Part shown: in pieces, positions 37,271-47,063 of the stretch
Layout of the letters: the number at the start of each line of letters is the position of its first letter
Position numbering within the stretch: position 1 is the first letter of the stretch
The notes under the pieces: model-generated
What the model was told of the DNA's origin: nothing
Database searches by the model: none
What the model saw: only the letters and a program-made list of their open reading frames with translations
Position numbers and translations under genes: made by a program
Source of the DNA: CAIUGU01 sp965279735
GTDB taxonomy: Bacteria > Pseudomonadota > Gammaproteobacteria > Steroidobacterales > Steroidobacteraceae
Direction of reading: 5' to 3'
NCBI GenBank assembly: GCA_965279735.1
Contig: OZ257260.1
Location: 1,054,001 to 1,118,000, forward strand
DNA length: 64,000 nucleotides

Positions 37271-38104
37271 TCAGAACGATGCGCGAACGTAGACCTGTGC
37301 GCCGCTGTACTTCCATTCGAGGCTGCCCCGGAAGTCGCCATCGTCGGGCGAGTCGACCTGCGTGTCGAAGAGGTTGTAGGCTGCGCCAACCCCGAAGTGT
37401 TCCTGGAATTGCCACAGTATTCCCGCCTGGTAGTCCTGGATGCTGCCGTCGAGCCCCCCGATCTTGATCTTGAAATACTGCGCGTGGCCCTGGAGGTAGA
37501 CGTTGCCTCCCAGGCGGTACAGGCCCCGCAGCCCGATGACGGGCAAGGGCGCATCCACTTCGGAGGACTCCGTGGTAGTGCTCCCGACCACGACGTTGCC
37601 CGAAGAGACCACCCCGTCGAGCCGGACCTTGAAGAGGACGTTGTGGATGCCGATGGATGCGCCCAGTTCGTAGCGGTCGGTGCGCAGGAATTCGTATTCA
37701 TACGCGAGTTCGGCGATATCGAATTCGAACTTTGCCGAGACCGTCGCGTTGACGGGGTAGACCGCATCCTCGAACCGGATCTCCGAGTCAATGGAATCGG
37801 TTGCCGTCCGGTTGCTGCTGAAATACATCAGGCGCAGCTTGTGGCGTGGAAAGAACCGCCACAGGGCTTCAGCACGGAAGACGGTTTCGTCATCGAACCC
37901 GAAGGTGTTCTCCAGCTCGATATTCGTGCCGATGTTGACCGAATCGATGCTGTCTGCGCGGAGGGTGGTATCCGACGTCATGAAATACGAACCCAGGCTG
38001 AAGGCGAACTTCTCGTCAAGCAGGTCCTCTGCTGCCGAAGCGCCGCTACTGGCCAGTGAAAGCGCGATGGCTGCGCCGCAGGCATGCAGGAATTTGCCGG
38101 ACAT
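37271..38104 (-). CDS. Outer membrane beta-barrel protein of unknown function
   Basis: The 277-residue protein has a signal peptide (KFLHACGAAIALSLASSGAS, cleavage ASA-AE). The mature part alternates strands and turns: FAFSLGSYFMTSDTTLRADS, IELENTFGFDDETVFRAEAL, FFPRHKLRLMYFSSNRTATD, FEFDIAELAYEYEFLRTDRY and YLQGHAQYFKIKIGG, ending in the barrel-like QVYVRASF. The LENTFGFDD segment is typical of a family of uncharacterised proteobacterial outer membrane proteins. A short direct repeat (38182-38200) lies about 80 bases before its start. Confidence 0.68.
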   Translation of the reverse strand: MSGKFLHACGAAIALSLASSGASAAEDLLDEKFAFSLGSYFMTSDTTLRADSIDSVNIGTNIELENTFGFDDETVFRAEALWRFFPRHKLRLMYFSSNRTATDSIDSEIRFEDAVYPVNATVSAKFEFDIAELAYEYEFLRTDRYELGASIGIHNVLFKVRLDGVVSSGNVVVGSTTTESSEVDAPLPVIGLRGLYRLGGNVYLQGHAQYFKIKIGGLDGSIQDYQAGILWQFQEHFGVGAAYNLFDTQVDSPDDGDFRGSLEWKYSGAQVYVRASF

Positions 38105-38471
38105 GTAGGGGTCTCCCGGATTCTGTTTCTGGAAATGGTCTGGCTGTCAGGGGTCTTGAAACGCAAGGTTTGCGCATGACGGTGACACTGGAGTGACACT
38201 CGTTCCGTGCCTTCGCAAGAGCAACGCTTGCGGCAGGCAGGCGGGGGAGAAATGGCGTGACGATGCCGGAAGGCTGGAATGATCCGGAAAAGTTGCCGGA
38301 CAGGCCGGAAGAATCGTCATGCGCGCCGTTCCCTGTACGTGCGTTTGTGCCACTGATCTTGACAGAAATTCTGCGGGCATGCATTTTCATTTTAATGTCC
38401 GATCAAGGCTTCAGCCGTCCGGGTCATGCAGGCAACTCGGCTTGATCGACACCAATGAACCCTCCGGATCC
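38105..38471. other. Divergent intergenic region, promoters expected
   Basis: These 367 bases separate the divergent outer membrane and hydrolase genes. They contain an 11-base-period direct repeat at 38182-38200 and a short inverted repeat CGCAA-GGT-TTGCG at 38162-38174. No gene-like frame with family resemblance was seen on either strand. Confidence 0.5.
38182..38200. promoter_or_regulatory. Direct repeat GTGACACT x2 (candidate regulator site)
   Basis: Two identical 8-base copies (38182-38189 and 38193-38200) are separated by three bases, giving an 11-base period, one turn of the helix. It lies about 80 bases upstream of the start at 38104. A tandem protein-binding site is possible; nothing else supports it. 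Confidence 0.3.
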
Positions 38472-40010
38472 ATGCCATCGCGGCGCAGACAGTTGAGTCA
38501 GTCGCTGCGAACCTTTCTGTCGCGCGCCGTGTTGATTCTGTTGGCGCTGCTGGTCGGCGCCTTCGGGATGCGTATATGGATTGTCCGGAGCACGCCGGAC
38601 CTGCAACCGTGGCATACGCTGGCGCCGAGCGAAATCGCGCCATCAGATCTTGATAGCGCAGACTGGAACGCTTATCTGCGTGCGGAAGACGGCCTGTTCG
38701 CGGAACTGGCGAGCGAATTGCAGGACAGCGTGGGCGAAGCGGATCGCGTCCCCCGCAATCGTTACTATGCTGGCGGCTCCGTGTATCCCGGCAGCTTTGC
38801 AGTTGACTGGAACCGCTCATTCGTCATGACACCGGAGGTACCGCTCGCCGGCGTGGTGGTGCTGCTGCATGGCCTCACGGATTCGCCCTACAGCATGCGT
38901 CACCTCGCCGAGCTGTACCGGAATCACGGCTTTGTTGCGCTTGCACCCCGCTTGCCGGCACACGGCACCGTGCCGGGCGCACTGATCCGCATCAGGTGGC
39001 AGGACTGGCTGGGAGCAGTCCGGCTTGCGATGAGGGAAGCGGCCCGCTTGTCGGAGGGCAAGCTGCCCGTGCATCTCGTCGGCTATTCAACCGGGGGCGC
39101 ACTCGCCATCAAGTACACCCTGGAAGCGCTCGAGGGAAATTCAACGGTGCGGCCGGACCGCATCGTTCTGCTGTCGCCGATGATTGGAATCACCTCCGAT
39201 GCGCGCTATGCGGGCGTGGCAGGGTGGCCCGCGATATTGCCGGCGTTCGCCAAGACAGCGTGGCTCGACGTCCTGCCGGAGTTCAATCCCTTCAAGTACA
39301 ACTCTTTCCCGGTCAACGCAGCGCGGCAGTCCTATCTGCTGACGAATGTATTGCATCGACAGCTGGAACGAATGGCACGTGGCTCGCAGCTTGCGGATTT
39401 ACCTCCCATCCTGACTTTCCAGTCGGTGGCCGATGCAACGGTGAGTACGCCGGCGGTCCTGGCAATGCTCTATGCCTACTTGCCTGACAACGGCAGTGAA
39501 CTCGTGCTGTTCGACATCAACCGCGAATTCGACTTTGGCCTCGTGATGCGTGCCGGTGCAATCAGCGACCCGGCGATGATGTTGGGCGATTTTCCGCATT
39601 CATTCGGTACCACCGTGATTACCAATACTTCCGCACAGAGCAGGGAAGCGGTGGCGCGAAGCAGGGCGGCGGGTGGCCGCGTCGAAAGCGTCGAGTCCAT
39701 CAACCTGTCCTATCCGGCGGAAGTATTCTCGTTATCGCATGTCGCCTTGCCGTTTCCGATGCACGATGGACTGTACGGGATGACTCCCGATCCGGCCGAC
39801 GATTTCGGCATCCAGCTGGGAACGCTGGGAATGCGTGGCGAGAGAGGCTTGCTGGTTGACGGAGTTGATATGCTGACGGTGCGTATCAGCAGCAACCCGT
39901 TCTTTCCCTACCTGGTCCGGCGCATCGAGGCGATCCTTCCCGACGCAGCAAGCCCGCAAACGATCACAACTGCTGCCGGAACGGCAGCCACCGTGCAAAC
40001 CCCGCCTTGA
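38472..40010 (+). CDS. Membrane-anchored alpha/beta hydrolase (carboxylesterase/lysophospholipase-like)
   Basis: The 512-residue protein has an N-terminal membrane anchor (RAVLILLALLVGAFGMRIW, about residues 18-36) and then an alpha/beta hydrolase fold: VVLLHGLTDSPYSMRHLAEL (oxyanion HG), LAPRLPAHGTVPGAL, nucleophile elbow VGYSTGGALAIKY, RIVLLSPMIGI and a late acid/histidine region (FQSVADATVSTPAV and LSHVALPFPMHDG). The YSTGG elbow and the HGLTDSPYS loop resemble esterases acting on acyl glycerols or phospholipids. The ATG at 38472 is chosen; a TTG at 38442 in frame is possible. The 3' end overlaps the convergent phospholipase D-like gene by 47 bases. Confidence 0.8.
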   Translation: MPSRRRQLSQSLRTFLSRAVLILLALLVGAFGMRIWIVRSTPDLQPWHTLAPSEIAPSDLDSADWNAYLRAEDGLFAELASELQDSVGEADRVPRNRYYAGGSVYPGSFAVDWNRSFVMTPEVPLAGVVVLLHGLTDSPYSMRHLAELYRNHGFVALAPRLPAHGTVPGALIRIRWQDWLGAVRLAMREAARLSEGKLPVHLVGYSTGGALAIKYTLEALEGNSTVRPDRIVLLSPMIGITSDARYAGVAGWPAILPAFAKTAWLDVLPEFNPFKYNSFPVNAARQSYLLTNVLHRQLERMARGSQLADLPPILTFQSVADATVSTPAVLAMLYAYLPDNGSELVLFDINREFDFGLVMRAGAISDPAMMLGDFPHSFGTTVITNTSAQSREAVARSRAAGGRVESVESINLSYPAEVFSLSHVALPFPMHDGLYGMTPDPADDFGIQLGTLGMRGERGLLVDGVDMLTVRISSNPFFPYLVRRIEAILPDAASPQTITTAAGTAATVQTPP

Positions 40011-41523
40011 TCCGCAGCCATGCCCCCGTACGAGGTTCGTGGGTGTATACCACCTCCGGGCCTCCATGCTGCTCGCGCCAGCGCAGGTGCTCGCCTGAGT
40101 CCAGGAAAAGCTCGTAGCTTTTGGCTGTCAGCACATCGTCCACGTAACTTGCAAACGTGCCCGCCAGTTCGGCGGAGTCGATGATCAGGCCCATCTCCGT
40201 ATTGAGCTTTGCGGAACGGGGGTCGAAGTTGAACGAGCCGATGAACAGTTCCCTGCGATCCACTACGAATGCCTTGGTATGGAGGTTGAAGACTACCGGG
40301 TCCAGGTGGGCGTACTGGATCTCCGTGACCTCGGCGTCGGGGCGAGTCTCGAACAGACGTACTCCCGCTTGCAAGAGGGGCTTGCGTGCGGGAGCGTAAC
40401 CACCATGGACCACAAAATGGTTCTCGGAGGCGAGCGAGTTCGTGAAGATACGCACTTCAATATTGCGCGCGCGGACTTCCCGTATACGTTGGATGCCATA
40501 GTCCAGCGGCACGAAGTAGGGTGAGACTATCAGCACTTCTTTCCCGGCCAGTTCGAGTGATCGAGAGAGTGGAACGAAGATGGATTCGGGGCCGCCTGTA
40601 AAGTCGGGGTCTATCTTGTCGGGCGAGTCGGCATAGAGGCGATAGGGCGCCCACGTCAAGGCGCCGAGTGCGCGCGCTGTCATGTCCTGCCGCGTTGTCG
40701 CCAGTACCGTTCCATAGGGACTTGCACCGAAATCGGCATTGCGCCTGGCGATCTCTCCACGGAGCTGCGCAAGGGAGGCAGGAGGATCCGCAAGTGGCTT
40801 CGTAACGGCATGGACCGGGATGGCCATGCGATGGTTCCAGTAGAGATCGAACGTCGCGGACACGTCATTGACCACAGGGCCGATGCCGAGCACGTCGAAG
40901 TCGCTGAAATCGGCACGAACATGCGCGCCGAAATATTCGTCCGCGATGTTCCGTCCCCCGACGATCGTGAGCTGGTTGTCCGCGGTGAAGGACTTGTTGT
41001 GCATCCGGTGGTTCAACCGGCGGAAGTCGCGGAGTTCGCCGAACAGGCGATGGGCCCGGGAGGTAAAAGGATTGAACACCCGGATTTCAAGGTTCGGGTG
41101 GGAGTCGAGCGCTGCCATTGCCTGGTCATAGCCGGACGTCTGGATGTCGTCGACCAGCACCCTCACACGCACGCCCCTGTCCGCGGCATCCAGGAGCGCG
41201 CCCATGAGCGTGACGCCGGTCTTGTCACCCGCGATGATGTAGTACTGCGCGTCGATCGTTTTCTCTGCCTTGGCAGCCAGATCGAGACGCAGCCCCAGGG
41301 ATTCGATGCCGTTGCGCAGCAGGTGAAATCCTGCAGACGATTCGGCACGCCCTGTCGCCAGGGGCGTGGCCAGTGTGCCAAGGGGAGTCGAGACAGTTTC
41401 GATGACCGGGATCGCCGCCGATGCGGTCCTGGCAGCGTCCGTATCGAGGGTTGCGCAACTTGCGGAAGCCAATGCGCTTGCGGCAGCCAATGTCCGGAGC
41501 CACCTGGGGGAAAGTCTTGTCAC
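39964..41523 (-). CDS. Phospholipase D / cardiolipin synthase-like (ClsC-type) lipoprotein
   Basis: The 519-residue protein carries two HKD motifs: HNKSFTADNQLTIVGGRN and HTKAFVVDRRELFIGSFN, each with H-x-K and downstream Asn as in the PLD superfamily. KTIDAQYYIIAGDKTG and VRVRVLVDDIQTSGYD complete the first half. The length and pattern fit the YmdC/ClsC branch, which makes cardiolipin or exchanges phosphatidyl groups. The N-terminus (RTLAAASALASASCATL) has a cysteine at a lipobox-like site, suggesting anchoring to a membrane facing the periplasm; this box is not canonical. It follows the small secreted gene 41525-41929 almost without a gap. Confidence 0.87.
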   Translation of the reverse strand: MTRLSPRWLRTLAAASALASASCATLDTDAARTASAAIPVIETVSTPLGTLATPLATGRAESSAGFHLLRNGIESLGLRLDLAAKAEKTIDAQYYIIAGDKTGVTLMGALLDAADRGVRVRVLVDDIQTSGYDQAMAALDSHPNLEIRVFNPFTSRAHRLFGELRDFRRLNHRMHNKSFTADNQLTIVGGRNIADEYFGAHVRADFSDFDVLGIGPVVNDVSATFDLYWNHRMAIPVHAVTKPLADPPASLAQLRGEIARRNADFGASPYGTVLATTRQDMTARALGALTWAPYRLYADSPDKIDPDFTGGPESIFVPLSRSLELAGKEVLIVSPYFVPLDYGIQRIREVRARNIEVRIFTNSLASENHFVVHGGYAPARKPLLQAGVRLFETRPDAEVTEIQYAHLDPVVFNLHTKAFVVDRRELFIGSFNFDPRSAKLNTEMGLIIDSAELAGTFASYVDDVLTAKSYELFLDSGEHLRWREQHGGPEVVYTHEPRTGAWLRIKAGFARWLPFRQQL

Positions 41524-41524
41524 G

Positions 41525-41929
41525 TCACTCGCGCTGCAAGTGAAAGCGAGGTCCCGTCACAGTGGACTGCACAAGTTCCAGCAGGAAATCAGGCTGGCCA
41601 TGCCGCTTCTTCACCAGGACATCCTCACCATCGTCGGTTTCCGACGAAAACCGGTCGGTGGGCAGCTGTGCGATGAATGCATCGCGGATTGCACGGGCGA
41701 CGGCATTTTCCCCTGTGTGCGCCGCGATCGTCGCAGTGACGTCGATCGGCGTGCCTTGCAACGGAGTTACTCTGAACTGGATGATTCCCGTGGTCTCCGC
41801 ATGAGAGCTGCACTCAATGCGCCACTTGTTTGAAGGCCTGGGCGCTGAAGCCGCAAGCGCGACTCCGGCCGCTGCGAATGCGAAGGCCAGCACTACAATG
41901 CGGAACCCGAAAACCGATCTGGCGTTCAT
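41525..41929 (-). CDS. Small secreted protein of unknown function
   Basis: The 134-residue product has a signal peptide (VLAFAFAAAGVALAA) and a mature domain of about 105 residues: NKWRIECSSHAETTGIIQFR, TPIDVTATIAAHTGENAVAR, AIRDAFIAQLP and GEDVLVKKRHGQPDFLLELV. Its stop lies next to the ATG of the phospholipase D-like gene, so the two are one transcript. I do not recognise the family; the position suggests a partner in the periplasm. Confidence 0.65.
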   Translation of the reverse strand: MNARSVFGFRIVVLAFAFAAAGVALAASAPRPSNKWRIECSSHAETTGIIQFRVTPLQGTPIDVTATIAAHTGENAVARAIRDAFIAQLPTDRFSSETDDGEDVLVKKRHGQPDFLLELVQSTVTGPRFHLQRE

Positions 41930-42210
41930 GCGTTTCTCCCTGTTCGCTTCATCGGGACCGGCACATCGAATATAGGGTTATATCGAAGACGGACAGGTGC
42001 CACGCACCTGCAAGGCCTTTACTCTCGCGCAGTGCGAGGACGCCTGTCAACGCAGCCCGGTGCTTGATCAAGTTCGGTTTCCCGCGCTAGTCTGCAAGCT
42101 AGGTCCCGATGCCCAATCAAGTTGGCCACATGCTTCGATCGCAACGACGACGCATCCAGCCTCGCGCGATGAGCGCCCCGATTCCAAACGTTCTGCGGGA
42201 GAACCCGATC

Positions 42211-44436
42211 ATGAATTGCTCCGCCCTCCGGCGCGTGACCCTTTGCATGCTCGGAATGATTGGCTTGAGTGCGAGCTGTGTCGCCCAACCTGCGCAGGAA
42301 CGCGTTGGACTGGTACTGGGAGGGGGAGGGGCCCGTGGTGCCGCCCACATCGGAGTACTCAAGGTACTCGAGCGCGAGCGTATTCCGGTGCACGCGATCG
42401 CCGGAACCAGCATCGGCGCGATCGTTGGCGGTTTGTACTCGGCAGGTTATTCGCCGGAGGAGATCGAACAGATCATCGGTTCCATCGACTGGGTCGATAT
42501 CTTTCGCGACAGCACGGCGAGGGTCGATCTGCCGATGCGCCAGAAGGAGACCGACCTTGGCGTGCTGGCAAATTTCGAGGTGGGACTGGCGAACGGTCGC
42601 CTGACCATTCCAACGACGCTCGTGCGCGGCCAGAAACTGGGCTTGCTTCTCAGGCGGCTTTTCCTGGGCCGGGGCGAAGTCCAGAACTTTGATGATCTGC
42701 CCATTCCGTTTCGCAGCGTGGCGACCGACATCGGCGTGGTGAAGCCCGTCGTATTCCAGTCCGGAGATCTCGCCCTGGCGGTGCGTGCAAGCATGGCGGT
42801 GCCGGGTGCTTTCGCGCCTGTCCGCCACGATGGCAAGATCCTCGTCGATGGAGGAATCGTAGACAATGTCCCGGTCGATGCGGTTCGTGCAATGGGCGTG
42901 GATCGGGTGATCGCGGTGGATGTCGGACAGGGGCTGGCGTCTGCAGAGTCCATCGATACCAGCTTCGAGGTTCTCCTGCAGATGGTCAGTGGCTTGATGC
43001 AGGACCGTACGGACGCGATGCTGGCGACGCTTAGCGAGCGCGACGTCCTGCTCAAGCCCGATCTCAAGGAAATCACCAGTGCCGACTTTCCGAATGCGGT
43101 GAAGGGCATTGCTTCCGGGGAAGAAGCCGCCTTGGCGGTGCTGGAAAAACTGCGGACCTTCTCGCTGCCTGAGGGCGAGTACCTTGCGTGGCGGGAAAGG
43201 CAGAGGCAGCCGGCTTCGCATCAGCCCCGGATCACGTACGTCAAGGTGGACGACTCCGCAAGCATCACTTCCGAGTTCGTCCGCGACCGGATTGACGTGG
43301 ACACTTCACGGCCGCTCGATACCAAAGCGCTCGAACACGACATCAGCAGTGCATTTGGCAGGGGAACGTACGAATCGATTTCCTACCGCCTGACGACCGA
43401 TGCCGAGGGGCAGCCTGGCGTCAGCATCTTTCCGGTGGACAGCAGTCTCGGCCGCGTCGTCTTCCGGGCAGGCCTGCAGATCAGCGATGACTTTTCGGGG
43501 ACGGATCACTACCAGCTCAACCTTGAGAACCGGGTGACCGGCCTGAGCGAGAAGGGGGCGGAATGGCGGAGCCTCCTGGGATTCGGTCGCGTGACCACGC
43601 TCGCAACCGATCTGTACCTGCCTTTTACCCGCAACGGCGCCTGGTTCTTCTCTCCCGAAGCGGGTTACCAGGCATTGAATCAGCCCCTGGTCCTCGATGG
43701 CCAGACCGTTGCGCAATATCGCATCACCAGCTGGTCGGGTGGCTTACGCGTCGGCAGGGACCTCGGCAACAACCTCCGGCTTTCCGCCGCGGTAGTCCGC
43801 GGCCAGGATGAGGCGACACGGAAGATCGCCCTGCCCATTCTTCCGAAGAAGCTCCTGGACAATGTCGGCGGCATAAATGGCACCATGCTGTGGGATACGC
43901 TCGACAACGTCAGGTTCCCGCGCAGCGGGATGCGTGCGGAGATCAGCTATACGCAGTTTTACGAAGAGTTCGGCTCGGAAGACGACGGAGACCTGTGGCG
44001 TGTCGCCATCGACAAGGCCTTCAGCTACGGACGCGATACGTTACTGCTGGGGGGGCGTGCATCGATAGCTGCCGATAGTGTCGGCGCGTTCCAGATGCAG
44101 TCCACACTCGGCGGGTTGACGTTCCTGTCTGGTCTCGGCGAGCGCGAACTGATCGGCAATCAGATGCTCCTGTTGCGTTCCGTCTACTACCATCGCCTCA
44201 CCCGGCAGGGACTGCTGTTCGATCTTCCCCTGTATCTTGCTGGCAGCCTCGAAGGCGGCAACGTCTGGGATTCGCGCAAGGATGTCTCGCTGGACGACCT
44301 CATCGGCGCGGGCAGCGTGTTCCTCGGCATCAATTTGCCGTTTGGCCCCCTGCAATTCGGCTACGGGAGGACCTTCGACGGCCGCGATTCTTTCTATCTC
44401 ACTTTCGGTTCACTGGTGCTGCCGCGATACCGTTGA
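42211..44436 (+). CDS. PlpD-type patatin phospholipase with POTRA and Omp85 barrel (type Vd autotransporter)
   Basis: The 741-residue protein has a signal peptide (MLGMIGLSASCVAQ), a patatin domain (about 30-320) with GLVLGGGGARGAAHIGVL (oxyanion loop), the nucleophile motif AGTSIGA (Ser67) and VDGGIVDNVP (Asp213), then a POTRA-like domain (about 350-430: RITYVKVDDSASITSEFVRD) and a 16-strand barrel (about 430-741) with DNVRFPRSGMRAEISYTQF. Both catalytic residues are present, so it should be an active phospholipase A secreted to the cell surface, as for PlpD. The ATG at 42211 gives the signal peptide; upstream in-frame ATGs do not. Its end overlaps the MscS gene by 38 bases. Confidence 0.92.
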   Translation: MNCSALRRVTLCMLGMIGLSASCVAQPAQERVGLVLGGGGARGAAHIGVLKVLERERIPVHAIAGTSIGAIVGGLYSAGYSPEEIEQIIGSIDWVDIFRDSTARVDLPMRQKETDLGVLANFEVGLANGRLTIPTTLVRGQKLGLLLRRLFLGRGEVQNFDDLPIPFRSVATDIGVVKPVVFQSGDLALAVRASMAVPGAFAPVRHDGKILVDGGIVDNVPVDAVRAMGVDRVIAVDVGQGLASAESIDTSFEVLLQMVSGLMQDRTDAMLATLSERDVLLKPDLKEITSADFPNAVKGIASGEEAALAVLEKLRTFSLPEGEYLAWRERQRQPASHQPRITYVKVDDSASITSEFVRDRIDVDTSRPLDTKALEHDISSAFGRGTYESISYRLTTDAEGQPGVSIFPVDSSLGRVVFRAGLQISDDFSGTDHYQLNLENRVTGLSEKGAEWRSLLGFGRVTTLATDLYLPFTRNGAWFFSPEAGYQALNQPLVLDGQTVAQYRITSWSGGLRVGRDLGNNLRLSAAVVRGQDEATRKIALPILPKKLLDNVGGINGTMLWDTLDNVRFPRSGMRAEISYTQFYEEFGSEDDGDLWRVAIDKAFSYGRDTLLLGGRASIAADSVGAFQMQSTLGGLTFLSGLGERELIGNQMLLLRSVYYHRLTRQGLLFDLPLYLAGSLEGGNVWDSRKDVSLDDLIGAGSVFLGINLPFGPLQFGYGRTFDGRDSFYLTFGSLVLPRYR

Positions 44437-46837
44437 CGGAAGCACTCACCTCTGGCAGGTTCCGCACATAAACGTCCTGCTGCGGGAACGGGATCGAAAT
44501 GCCAGCCTCACCGAGCGCTTCAAGAATGCGGGTGATGAGTTCGCTGCGGATGGCGCTCCACTGGTCGAAGTCGTGGGTCCAGGCACCCACCGTAAATTCC
44601 AGGGAACTCGTGCCCAGCCCGGTAAACAGTACTGATGGCGGCGGCGATGCGGCCACACCGGGTGTGCTCTCGGCAGTTCGTCGCAATACTTCGAAGACCT
44701 GTCCGGGATCCGAACCGTATGCTGCGCCGACCTTTACCTCGATTCGTCGACTGCGGTCCTGAAGCGTCCAGTTGGTCACCTTTTCGGAAAGCAGATTGCC
44801 ATTCGGGACGACAACATCGGCACCATCAAACGTGGCGACCGTCGTGGCACGCATGCCGATGCTGAGCACCCTTCCAGAAGTGCCGCCAAATTCGATTACA
44901 TCCCCCGGCTGGACGGGGCGCTCGAACATCAGGATCAGGCCTGAGACGAAATTGTTCACCACGTTCTGCAGGCCGAAACCGATACCGACGCCCAATGCAC
45001 TCAGGATCAGGGTGAGCTGGCTCAACGCGAAGCCGGCGGCAGAGAGCGCAAACAGAAAGCCAATCAGGATCAGGGCGTAGTAAGTCAGCGATGCAACGCT
45101 GTTGCCCACCCCGCGCGGTAGCGGCAAGCGCGTCAGGATGCTGTCTCGTAACAAGAGCCTGGTGATGCGGGCGATCCAGAACGCGGCGACGATCCATCCC
45201 AGGAACACGAACACATGCCCCAATGAAATCGAGACGTTGCCGTAAGACAGCTCGTACGAGAGCACCGATCTCAGTTTTTCCAGTACAGGCCGCATGAGCC
45301 GGAAGACGTTCAGGGCGTAGAGCGTCCAGCCAATCCCACACGCGAGCGCCAGAATCCTCGCAAGGTTGCGCACAAGCGGCGGGGATGATTTTTCCGGGCC
45401 CGCGGGCGGATCAAACAGCATGTGCAGGACAGTTACTACGGCCATGAAGCCAACGTAGAGCAGAAGTCCGAAGTACCCGCCGTCGACTACGCCGCTGGTG
45501 AGCATCTCGGCCAGGGTGGAGTTGCCGACCACATTGGCGAGCAGGGCAACGACCAGGAGGGCAGTCGCGATGCACGCGATGGGTCGCACTGAACGTCCGA
45601 TGGTTGTCATGGGGCGCTTCGCGCGGGAGTGCCACAATTGCCACAGGGTTGCAGCCAATGCGACACAGGTAAGTGCAAACTGGAAAATGCGATAGACGGT
45701 CGTGTTGAACATGGCCAGGAACGACAGATTTTCCAGCAGGAACAAGCCGGAGATCATGTAAGGCCACCAGCCGAGCAGATGGCTGGCTTCGGCCGGGAGC
45801 AGCCGCAGCACCGGAATCAAAGCTACGAGCATCGCCAGCTGCTGCACCATCAGGGGCGCGTCGGGTTCGAATGCGACGGATCCCAGCATGACCAGCAGCA
45901 ACCATGAGGAAACGGGACGTCCGAGCACTTGAGCCGCATTGGAATGCTGTGGCTGGGCCAAGGGTCCGGAACGCCGGTATCTCCATGCAAGCCAGATCAA
46001 TGCGACCAGCAGGAGCAATCTGAATGACTGCAGGGCGCGCTGATTGATGCCTGAATCTGCGCTGTATTCCCGGGCAAATTCGCTTTCGATGGAAAGCCCT
46101 GTCTGGAAGGATGTTGTGGCGTCCGTTTGGCTGGCATTACTCCGTTGCCGCTGCCACAACGGTGGCGAATCGCGATAGAGCAGCCGCGTGTCGATGAAGT
46201 CAATGGCCGCTTTGACTGCGTTTTCGCCCGCCTGCAGGCTGGCATCAATCTGGTTGGCGCGGCGACCGAGCGCCAGCAAGCTCTCCATGGGTGTGACCAG
46301 CGCCTGCTCTGCCGCTCGCAGCTCACCGACAATCTCGTTCGCGCGGCTCGCGATGATTTGCGGAGCCTCTGCCAGCGCCGCAGACGCCAGGCTGGCTTCC
46401 CATTCGGACCTCCGTCGGGCCAGCTCAACCATTCCTTGTGCATGGGACTGCAACTCGCTGTTCAGTTGTCCGTTCCATCGGACGAATCGCCGCGACTCGA
46501 ATCGCCAGTGTCGGTCGAGGCTCTCCAGCCGCATCGCGGAAATCTGCCGAAGCTGCTCGGCGTTGAATTGACCTTGCAACTGTTCCACCCGCTTTGCGAC
46601 CACATCCAGTTGCGGTGCGAGGGATCGCAAAGCCTCATTGGTCGATGCCACCTGGGTTATTGCCTGCCGGGCAAACCGTTCGTCGGCATTCGCCCGCGAG
46701 GGCATTTCTGCAAGCGGAATTACGGTGTCGGTGGCAGGGGACGGGTTGGGTGCCTCGCCGGCAAGAACAGGGCCTGCCGGTCCCCAGCCGAGGATTGCGA
46801 CCAGCAAGCTCACGAATACCGATTGAATCAGTCGCAT
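44399..46837 (-). CDS. Large MscS-family mechanosensitive channel (MscK/YbiO-like)
   Basis: The 812-residue protein has a signal peptide (LIQSVFVSLLVAILGWGPA), a long periplasmic helical/coiled-coil part (about 50-265), about ten membrane helices (270-640) and the MscS core: LFALSAAGFALSQLTLILSA then LGVGIGFGLQNVVNNFVSGL (glycine/alanine-rich pore helix), FERPVQPGDVIEFGG and the beta-domain with VVVPNGNLLSEKVTNWT. It should open under membrane tension in hypo-osmotic shock. ATG 46837 is preceded by AAGGGA; a TTG at 46855 in frame covers that ribosome binding site. The 3' end overlaps the patatin gene. Confidence 0.9.
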   Translation of the reverse strand: MRLIQSVFVSLLVAILGWGPAGPVLAGEAPNPSPATDTVIPLAEMPSRANADERFARQAITQVASTNEALRSLAPQLDVVAKRVEQLQGQFNAEQLRQISAMRLESLDRHWRFESRRFVRWNGQLNSELQSHAQGMVELARRRSEWEASLASAALAEAPQIIASRANEIVGELRAAEQALVTPMESLLALGRRANQIDASLQAGENAVKAAIDFIDTRLLYRDSPPLWQRQRSNASQTDATTSFQTGLSIESEFAREYSADSGINQRALQSFRLLLLVALIWLAWRYRRSGPLAQPQHSNAAQVLGRPVSSWLLLVMLGSVAFEPDAPLMVQQLAMLVALIPVLRLLPAEASHLLGWWPYMISGLFLLENLSFLAMFNTTVYRIFQFALTCVALAATLWQLWHSRAKRPMTTIGRSVRPIACIATALLVVALLANVVGNSTLAEMLTSGVVDGGYFGLLLYVGFMAVVTVLHMLFDPPAGPEKSSPPLVRNLARILALACGIGWTLYALNVFRLMRPVLEKLRSVLSYELSYGNVSISLGHVFVFLGWIVAAFWIARITRLLLRDSILTRLPLPRGVGNSVASLTYYALILIGFLFALSAAGFALSQLTLILSALGVGIGFGLQNVVNNFVSGLILMFERPVQPGDVIEFGGTSGRVLSIGMRATTVATFDGADVVVPNGNLLSEKVTNWTLQDRSRRIEVKVGAAYGSDPGQVFEVLRRTAESTPGVAASPPPSVLFTGLGTSSLEFTVGAWTHDFDQWSAIRSELITRILEALGEAGISIPFPQQDVYVRNLPEVSASVNGIAAAPVNRK

Positions 46838-47063
46838 GATTCCCTTAAGCAGCAATCGGCAGACGAATCCCTTCAGAACGATGCGTGCAGCAGTGAGACG
46901 TTGCGTGCAAGTCTACACAAGTGCGCAAGGCGTTGGATGTCCGCTCCGTGCCGTTCCCAGGCACCGTTCGTGTGGATCAACCGGAGGGTCTAGTCAAGCC
47001 GGCGGCGGTGCGTTAGCCTGATTCAACTTCGCTGGTTATCTTTGAAACTGGTATCGCCAAGTC

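Noticed and set aside
42019..43221. A 400-codon reverse frame opposite the patatin gene
   Set aside because: Shadow of the patatin domain; no signal, no motif, and the composition is typical of antisense frames.
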